Program-made: the position numbers and the translations under genes
Shown here: in pieces, positions 7,402-11,237 of the stretch
How positions within the stretch are numbered: the first letter of the stretch is position 1
Layout of the letters: the number at the start of each line of letters is the position of its first letter
Notes under the pieces: model-generated
Databases searched by the model: none
What the model was told of the DNA's origin: nothing
The model's input: the letters and a program-made list of their open reading frames with translations, nothing else
Assembly (NCBI GenBank): GCA_017861215.1
Contig: JAGFXN010000023.1
Coordinates: 1-11,237 of the forward strand
DNA from: Deltaproteobacteria bacterium
GTDB lineage: Bacteria > Desulfobacterota > Desulfuromonadia > Geobacterales > DSM-12255
Direction: 5' to 3'
DNA length: 11,237 bases

Positions 7402-7645
7402 GCAGTTCACTCTCCTCGTCAAAAACTGTTTCCTGCAGCGGTATATCAGCGGAGATGGCGGCAAGCAGCTCCTGAATATCCGCTGCAAATCCGGCAGGGA
7501 TGGTGAGGCGGATGATAACACCTTCCCGCTGTACCGTTGTCATCGTCGCCATCCCTTCATACGCTTCAAGAATGAACTTCAGGTAGACGACATCGCGGCG
7601 GTTCACCAGGAAGTAGCGGACAACATCAGCGGCAATGTTCGCCAC
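7394..7645 (-). CDS. DUF4911 family small protein
   Basis: An 83-residue protein that I recognise as DUF4911-like from the block RYFLVNRRDVVYLKFILEA. No biochemical function is known to me. The predicted layout is strand (VVRYFLV), helix (VVYLKFILEAYEG), strand (MATMTTV), strand (GVIIRLTIP), helix (AADIQELLAAI), which resembles a ferredoxin/ACT-like small fold. That fold is inference. The acidic tail is ETVFDEESELRA. Chosen start is GTG at 7645: AGAGAGG (7651-7657) lies five bases upstream, and only one base separates it from the stop of the ArnD-like gene. A longer TTG start at 7666 would lie inside that gene and lacks a ribosome site. The 3' end overlaps tldD by 8 bp. Tight packing suggests a linked role with TldD or the deacetylase. 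Confidence 0.82.
   Translation of the reverse strand: MANIAADVVRYFLVNRRDVVYLKFILEAYEGMATMTTVQREGVIIRLTIPAGFAADIQELLAAISADIPLQETVFDEESELRA
7412..7417 (-). promoter_or_regulatory. Ribosome site for tldD, inside the DUF4911 gene
   Basis: GAGGAG on the minus strand is embedded in the last codons of the small upstream gene. It is ten bases from GTG at 7401 and one base from GTG at 7410, so it favours the 7401 start. Confidence 0.55.
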
Positions 7646-7646
7646 T

Positions 7647-8543
7647 TCAGCCTCTCTGCAGGGCAATTTCCCCTGCCCAGCCGGGGAGTGTGCCCATCTC
7701 GACGGCGCAGGCCGGGGCTGATTTCCCGAACTCTTCCACCGCTGCGGCGAGCGTCACGAAGCGGACTCCCGCGGCAAGCAGCCGTTGGAGCAGATCGGCG
7801 AAAACATCGGCAAGCGGCCCCCCCTCCATTTCGGCATGGATGGTATGGACATGCAGCCCGGGAGACAGCAGCGCGAGGTAATGGCTGTTGACCGTTTCGG
7901 CCGTGATGCCGTTTTCGCCCAGAATCTGATCCATTGTCGGCCAGGTTGTCGGCAGCTGCAGGGTCTGGAAGGTTCTGCCCGCCATTACCGGGTAGAACGG
8001 ATGGGTGCCGCGGCTGTCGCTGCAGTAGGCAAGCTCCATGGCATCCTGCACTTCAAGAGAGTCCGGCGAGACTGTCCACCCCGGGGCGGCGGTTGTCCTT
8101 GTCCTGCGTCCGAAGATGCTCTCGAACTGGCTGCTTGCCTTGCCCAGTTCCATGGCGGTCACCGGTTTGGGAAGCCAGGGGAGCAGGTCGTGCCACTTGA
8201 CATGATCCCAGCAGTGAATCCCCACTTCATGGCCGCTTTTTTCGGTGTGCAGCAGGATTTCCGGAAATGAGGCGGCAATCAGCGGCGCAGGCAACAGGGT
8301 GCCGTAGAGAAGGGTCTTTATACCGGAGGCAGTATGGTGCCTGGTGCGCAGCATCTTCCGCAGGAAACCTTTTCTGGTAAAGATGCGGCGGACAGCCTTG
8401 CCGGTGTTGTCCGGTCCCATGGAAAAGTAGAAGGTAGCCCTGATGCCGAAACCGTCAAGGATGGAGATGAGCCGCGGCACACCGTCGCGGGTGCCGGCAT
8501 AGGAGTCTACATCGACCTTGAGTGCTACGACCGGGCTTGACAT
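7647..8543 (-). CDS. ArnD-like polysaccharide deacetylase / deformylase
   Basis: A 298-residue NodB-type deacetylase-fold protein. It matches E. coli ArnD, as I recall it (about 296 residues), along nearly its full length: VDVDSYAGTRDGVPRL at the N terminus, FYFSMGPDNTGK, HEVGIHCWDH, APGW, YCSDSRGTHPF and TIHAEMEGG. Catalytic or metal-binding candidates are D11, D13, H105, H110 and H235/H237. ArnD removes the formyl group from undecaprenyl-phosphate 4-formamido-arabinose in lipid A modification. No other arn gene is present here, so the substrate may differ and I give no symbol. No signal peptide is seen. ATG at 8543 has AAGG six bases upstream and is preferred to an in-frame TTG at 8561. First gene of the four-gene operon; divergent from the aldehyde dehydrogenase. 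Confidence 0.88.
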   Translation of the reverse strand: MSSPVVALKVDVDSYAGTRDGVPRLISILDGFGIRATFYFSMGPDNTGKAVRRIFTRKGFLRKMLRTRHHTASGIKTLLYGTLLPAPLIAASFPEILLHTEKSGHEVGIHCWDHVKWHDLLPWLPKPVTAMELGKASSQFESIFGRRTRTTAAPGWTVSPDSLEVQDAMELAYCSDSRGTHPFYPVMAGRTFQTLQLPTTWPTMDQILGENGITAETVNSHYLALLSPGLHVHTIHAEMEGGPLADVFADLLQRLLAAGVRFVTLAAAVEEFGKSAPACAVEMGTLPGWAGEIALQRG

Positions 8544-8571
8544 TGCTGGCCTTGTCTGCAAGCTGTACTTG

Positions 8572-8600
8572 TTGATAATGACGGGCTAATGTAATATATT
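8572..8600 (+). promoter_or_regulatory. Sigma70-type promoter for the aldehyde dehydrogenase
   Basis: TTGATA (8572-8577) and TATATT (8595-8600), each five of six to consensus, are separated by 17 bp. Transcription would begin near 8607, giving a leader of about 37 bases before the ATG at 8644. The leftward ArnD-like operon needs its own promoter in the same gap; only a weak TTGCCA-N18-TACATT is visible on the minus strand. Confidence 0.6.
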
Positions 8601-8617
8601 GCCTGTAGTGTTGGCAA
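8599..8617. repeat. Short inverted repeat at the ALDH transcription start
   Basis: TTGCC (8599-8603) and GGCAA (8613-8617) form a 5-bp inverted repeat around nine bases. It spans the end of the predicted -10 box and the likely start site. This is a plausible operator position, and it could also affect the weak leftward promoter. It is short enough to be chance. Confidence 0.3.
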
Positions 8618-8643
8618 GCAGTTATCATTAAATGGAGGGGTTT

Positions 8644-10071
8644 ATGGCAAAACGGTACAGGGTGCTGATCGACGGCGAATGGACGGGTGATGATCTTCCT
8701 GGCATTGAGGTGCTGAATCCTTACGATGATACTCTGCTCGGGGTTGTGCCCGAAGCGACTCCGGCACTGGTGGAGCGGGCTATTGTAGCTGCCCAGAACG
8801 GTTTCAGGGCCATATCGGCAATGCCCGCCTGGCAACGGTCGGAGATCCTGGAACGTGCCGCCGGCTTCATGCTGCGCGACCGGGAGGAGATAGCAGGGAT
8901 TATTGCCAGAGAGGCGGGCAAATCGTGGAAGTTTGCCCTTGCCGAGGCAGAGCGGAGCGCCGAGACTTTCCGTTTTGCTGCCCATGAAGCGAAGAACGAG
9001 CATGGTGCACTGGTGCCGATGGATGCTTCGCCGGTCTCATCCGGACGGTTCGGTTTTTACCTGCGTGTGCCGATCGGCGTGATCGGCGCCATTACGCCGT
9101 TCAATTTCCCGGTGAACCTGGTTGCCCACAAGGTGGCTCCGGCAATAGCCGCCGGCAATGCCCTCGTCGTCAAGCCGGCAACCAAGACACCGCTTTCTCT
9201 GCTCAAGATGGCCGAACTGCTCGAAGAGGCCGGTCTTCCTGCCGGAGTGCTCAACGTGCTGATCGGGAGCGGCAAAGTCGTCGGCAATCAGCTGGTACAG
9301 GACGATCGGCTGGCGATGATCACCTTTACCGGCAGCCCGGCGGTAGGGCGCGGCATCAAGGCGCTTGCCGGGTTGAAGAGAGTTACCCTGGAACTCGGCT
9401 CTAATTCGCCGACGATTATTGATGCTGATGCCGATCTTGACAAGGCGGTTCCCCGCTGTGTTGTCGGCAGTTTTGCCAACTCGGGCCAGGTATGCATCTC
9501 GGTGCAGCGGATTTATGTCCACCGCAACTGCTACCGGGAATTCCTCGCACGCTTCGTCGCGGCGACGAAACAGCTTATCGTCGGTGATCCGATGGACAAG
9601 CGCTGCGATGTCGGCCCGATGATCAACGGTGATGAAATTGCCAGGGCGCTTTCCTGGCTGGACGAGGCAAAAAATCTCGGGGCGACTATTGAGACCGGCG
9701 GCAACAGAATCGGTAACTGTCTGGAGCCGACCATCCTGAGCGGTGTGACCCCCGCAATGCAGGTGGTCTGCGCGGAAGTGTTTGCGCCGATTGTCTCGGT
9801 GGTGCCGTTTGACAGCTTCGAAGAGGCGCTTGACATGGCTGATGACTCCATCTACGGCCTGCAGGCGGGCATTTATACCAACGACATCAACAAGGCGTTC
9901 CAGGCGGTGAAGCGGCTCGATGTCGGCGGCGTCATCATCAATGATGTGCCGACCTTCCGGGTGGATCATATGCCCTATGGCGGCAACAAGCTGAGCGGAC
10001 TGGGCCGGGAGGGGATCCGTTATGCGATGGAGGAGATGACGAACATTAAAATGATTTGCATTAATTTATAA
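8644..10071 (+). CDS. NAD(P)-dependent aldehyde dehydrogenase
   Basis: A 475-residue aldehyde dehydrogenase superfamily enzyme oxidising an aldehyde to its acid. Key residues are present: N154 in TPFNFP, K177 in VVKPAT, the FTGS nucleotide-site turn (228-231), general base E250, nucleophile C284 in NSGQVCIS, and E378/F380 in CAEVFAP. The LELGG motif reads LELGS here. The ending DHMPYGGNKLSGLGREGIRYAMEEM resembles the archaeal MJ1411-type lactaldehyde dehydrogenases and related succinate-semialdehyde/glyceraldehyde-phosphate enzymes. The true substrate cannot be fixed from sequence. ATG at 8644 has GGAGG (8634-8638) five bases upstream; the ATG at 8632 overlaps that site and is rejected. Single gene, divergent from the ArnD-like operon. 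No terminator hairpin follows the stop, so readthrough into the lipoprotein gene is possible. Confidence 0.94.
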   Translation: MAKRYRVLIDGEWTGDDLPGIEVLNPYDDTLLGVVPEATPALVERAIVAAQNGFRAISAMPAWQRSEILERAAGFMLRDREEIAGIIAREAGKSWKFALAEAERSAETFRFAAHEAKNEHGALVPMDASPVSSGRFGFYLRVPIGVIGAITPFNFPVNLVAHKVAPAIAAGNALVVKPATKTPLSLLKMAELLEEAGLPAGVLNVLIGSGKVVGNQLVQDDRLAMITFTGSPAVGRGIKALAGLKRVTLELGSNSPTIIDADADLDKAVPRCVVGSFANSGQVCISVQRIYVHRNCYREFLARFVAATKQLIVGDPMDKRCDVGPMINGDEIARALSWLDEAKNLGATIETGGNRIGNCLEPTILSGVTPAMQVVCAEVFAPIVSVVPFDSFEEALDMADDSIYGLQAGIYTNDINKAFQAVKRLDVGGVIINDVPTFRVDHMPYGGNKLSGLGREGIRYAMEEMTNIKMICINL

Positions 10072-10137
10072 TTATTATGCAAAAAAATATTGACATTACA
10101 GATAAGAGAGGGATAGTATCGCCATTGGTTTGCATAA
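10055..10137. repeat. Three TTTGCAT/ATGCAAA boxes around a promoter
   Basis: TTATGCAAA (10075-10083) and TTTGCATAA (10129-10137) are a perfect 9-bp inverted repeat flanking the lipoprotein promoter. A third copy, TTTGCATTA (10055-10063), lies in the last codons of the aldehyde dehydrogenase gene. Box centres are at 10058, 10080 and 10132, so they are 22 and 52 bp apart, close to two and five helical turns. This fits binding on one DNA face, as for a looping or bracketing regulator. The protein is unknown. Confidence 0.45.
10090..10119 (+). promoter_or_regulatory. Strong sigma70-type promoter for the Thr-rich lipoprotein
   Basis: Perfect TTGACA (10090-10095), 18-bp spacer, TAGTAT (10114-10119, five of six). 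Transcription would begin near 10126, leaving a leader of about 64 bases. It sits between the inverted ATGCAAA boxes and in AT-rich DNA. It may also serve ndk if transcripts pass the terminator at 10427. Confidence 0.72.
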
Positions 10138-10189
10138 ACACCCTGTTTCATACAGAGGTTAATAACAAAAGGAAAGAGGTACGTATCAA

Positions 10190-10402
10190 ATGAAAAAGAT
10201 GATTTCACTCGCAGTTTGCCTGTCCCTGTCTCTTGCTTTCGCTGCCGGCTGCAAGAAAAAAGAAGAAACTACTACAACAACAACTACGACTCCTGCTGTT
10301 GCTCCTGCTGCACCGGTTCAGGCTCAGTCAACATCCAAGCAGACCCCTGCAACGACCACTACTACTACAACTACTACTCCGGCCGCACCTGCCAAGCATT
10401 AA
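10190..10402 (+). CDS. Small threonine-rich lipoprotein
   Basis: A 70-residue protein. MKKMISLAVCLSLSLAFAAGC is a lipoprotein signal with lipobox AAGC and lipidated Cys21. The mature part is only about 50 residues: C-KKKEE, eight Thr, a Pro/Ala/Val/Gln linker, nine Thr, then PAAPAKH. About 19 of 50 mature residues are Thr and there is no globular domain. Lys at +2 to +4 gives no inner-membrane Asp retention signal, so the outer membrane is likely. Thr codons are mixed (ACT, ACA, ACG, ACC), which argues for selection on the protein rather than a simple slipping repeat. Function unknown; a flexible envelope tether or glycosylated spacer is speculation. The ATG has AAGAGG about 10 bases upstream. 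It has a strong promoter and its own terminator, suggesting high expression. Confidence 0.85.
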   Translation: MKKMISLAVCLSLSLAFAAGCKKKEETTTTTTTTPAVAPAAPVQAQSTSKQTPATTTTTTTTTPAAPAKH

Positions 10403-10426
10403 TCAGTACGCTTTTATTGCACAGTG

Positions 10427-10461
10427 AAAATGGCTCGCAGGTAACTGCGAGCCATTTTTTT
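10427..10461 (+). terminator. Strong terminator between the lipoprotein gene and ndk
   Basis: A perfect 14-bp stem (AAAATGGCTCGCAG with CTGCGAGCCATTTT) closes a GTAA tetraloop of the GNRA type and ends in seven Ts at 10455-10461. It begins 24 bases after the lipoprotein stop and ends 28 bases before the ndk ATG. Confidence 0.95.
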
Positions 10462-10489
10462 ACATTAAAAACTGTCCGGAGGATTATTC

Positions 10490-10903
10490 ATGGAAAGAAC
10501 ATTCGCAATTATCAAGCCTGACGCTGTCGAGCGCAACCTGATCGGCAAGATACTCGACAAGATCGAGACTGCCGGTTTCAAAATAGTCGGCATGAAAAAG
10601 ATGCAGCTGAGCCGTGCCCAGGCAGAAGGTTTTTACTACGTCCACAAGGAGCGTCCGTTTTTCAACGACCTCTGCAGCTTCATGTCACGCAGTCCGGTTG
10701 TCGTGCTCTGCCTCGAAAAGAAAAACGCCATCGCCGACTGGCGTATCCTGATGGGGGCCACCAACCCGGCAAATGCCGAGCCGGGCACCATCCGCAAGGA
10801 ATTTGCCAAGAACATCGAGGAGAACACCGCCCACGGCTCAGATGCCCCGGAGACGGCGGCGTTCGAGATCCCCTACTTCTTCAGTGCGCTTGAGCTTGTC
10901 TGA
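10490..10903 (+). CDS. ndk: Nucleoside diphosphate kinase
   Basis: A 137-residue NDK of standard bacterial length. It transfers the gamma-phosphate of ATP to NDPs and dNDPs through a phospho-histidine. Motifs: IIKPDAV with K9, Y49/Y50 after GFY, R85 in WRILMGATNP, NPANAEPGTIR, and the active-site histidine H115 in NTAHGSD, then EIPYFF. ATG at 10490 has GGAGG (10478-10482) seven bases upstream. No convincing promoter lies in the 28 bases after the preceding terminator, so its transcription may depend on readthrough from the lipoprotein promoter or on a weak unseen promoter. It is convergent with the PfkB-type kinase. Confidence 0.98.
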   Translation: MERTFAIIKPDAVERNLIGKILDKIETAGFKIVGMKKMQLSRAQAEGFYYVHKERPFFNDLCSFMSRSPVVVLCLEKKNAIADWRILMGATNPANAEPGTIRKEFAKNIEENTAHGSDAPETAAFEIPYFFSALELV

Positions 10904-10927
10904 TTTCAAGCCTTCCTGAGTGGCGAC

Positions 10928-10962
10928 AAAAAAACCCTCTCACATTTCGTGGGAGGGTTTTT
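10928..10962. terminator. Bidirectional terminator between ndk and the PfkB gene
   Basis: AAAAACCCTCTCAC (10930-10943) pairs with GTGGGAGGGTTTTT (10949-10962) around ATTTC, with one T-G pair. A run of seven As at 10928-10934 precedes the stem and five Ts end it. Either strand therefore gives a GC stem followed by Us, fitting the convergent genes on each side. Confidence 0.92.
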
Positions 10963-11006
10963 CATTGCCGGGGCGGTCATTCAGCAGAAATTCTCCTGAT
11001 GGGGCA

Positions 11007-11237
11007 CTACACCGCTTCGAAGTGGGTCATCTTTTTGAAGCTCTTGTAGCGGGCGTCTATCTCGCTGTACTGCAGGGTCCGGAGCCGGTCCAGACTGAAA
11101 TCCTCCACAGTGAAGGATGCCATGACGCTGCCGAAGATGATCGCCTGGCGGACGCTCCCCTCCGACAGATTGCCGGTGCTGGCAAGATAGCCCATGAAGC
11201 CCCCGGCGAAGGTGTCGCCGGCGCCGGTTGGGTCGAA
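11007..11237 (-). CDS. PfkB-family carbohydrate kinase, C-terminal part
   Basis: The last 76 residues of a kinase whose start lies beyond the right edge. The visible part opens with FDPTGAGDTFAGGFMGYL, the PfkB/ribokinase second signature. The Asp of GAGD is the catalytic base and the small-residue loop forms the anion hole. The tail has VRQAIIFGSVMASFTVEDF and ends KKMTHFEAV. Family members phosphorylate sugars or nucleosides such as ribose or adenosine; the N-terminal substrate-binding part is missing, so the substrate cannot be named. The stop is TAG at 11007, 44 bp from the shared terminator. Confidence 0.93.
   Translation of the reverse strand, partial: FDPTGAGDTFAGGFMGYLASTGNLSEGSVRQAIIFGSVMASFTVEDFSLDRLRTLQYSEIDARYKSFKKMTHFEAV

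Noticed and set aside
7402..7521. N-terminal extension of tldD to 7521
   Set aside because: The extra 40 residues lie inside the DUF4911 gene in another frame, do not resemble TldD, and the GAGGAG ribosome site favours the GTG at 7401.
8632..8643. Earlier ATG for the aldehyde dehydrogenase at 8632
   Set aside because: This ATG overlaps the GGAGG ribosome site that serves the ATG at 8644.
9037..9969. 310-codon open frame on the minus strand opposite the aldehyde dehydrogenase
   Set aside because: It is a complement shadow of a well-conserved gene, with biased His/Arg/Asp content and no recognisable domain.
10270..10385. ACN trinucleotide tracts as a phase-variation microsatellite
   Set aside because: The repeats mix four Thr codons and change length in multiples of three, so slippage would not switch the frame. 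A length-variation role remains possible but is not shown.

Overview
The window looks like a chromosomal segment of a Gram-negative, GC-rich bacterium, most likely a Geobacter-like member of the Desulfuromonadia. This guess rests on recalled gene style: a DUF4911 protein, a PocR-like/GAF/GGDEF regulator, a paired M16 peptidase operon and a threonine-rich mini-lipoprotein. No rRNA, tRNA, CRISPR array, insertion sequence, phage gene or toxin-antitoxin pair was found. Most of the window is ordinary core or housekeeping sequence.

Layout, left to right. (1) 55-2954, minus strand: two M16B zinc-peptidase-like genes overlapping by 4 bp. The upstream one is exported and carries the zinc motif. The downstream one is a lipoprotein that has lost the motif but keeps the R/Y pair of a partner subunit. 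(2) 2955-3349: a 395-bp divergent intergenic region with an inverted GCAAAG-type repeat. (3) 3350-3862, plus strand: cytoplasmic cyclophilin ppiB, ending at a terminator that also abuts the convergent operon. (4) 8543 down to 3917, minus strand: a tight four-gene unit, ArnD-like deacetylase/deformylase, DUF4911 protein, tldD, and a PocR-like/GAF/GAF/degenerate-GGDEF sensor. Overlap or a 1-bp gap links the first three; a 47-53 bp gap precedes the fourth. (5) 8644-10071, plus strand: an aldehyde dehydrogenase read divergently from that operon, behind a good sigma70-type promoter. (6) 10190-10402: a 70-residue Thr-rich lipoprotein behind a near-consensus promoter framed by inverted ATGCAAA elements, followed by a strong hairpin terminator. 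(7) 10490-10903: ndk, with no obvious promoter of its own. (8) 11007-11237, minus strand: the C-terminal end of a PfkB-family sugar kinase, convergent with ndk across a bidirectional terminator.

How the genes work together. The two M16 genes very probably make one heterodimeric envelope peptidase tethered by the lipid anchor of the non-catalytic subunit. The four-gene minus operon joins a putative cell-surface sugar or lipid deacetylase, a small protein of unknown function, a TldD metalloprotease without its usual TldE partner nearby, and a sensor whose cyclase site is destroyed while its c-di-GMP I-site is kept. No shared pathway for these four is established; the linkage is an observation. 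The most interesting items are the dead-but-I-site-positive GGDEF protein with a cysteine-rich sensor domain, the helically spaced ATGCAAA boxes around the lipoprotein promoter, and the attenuator-like position of the terminator before ndk. I did not see convincing evidence of a wholly new system.
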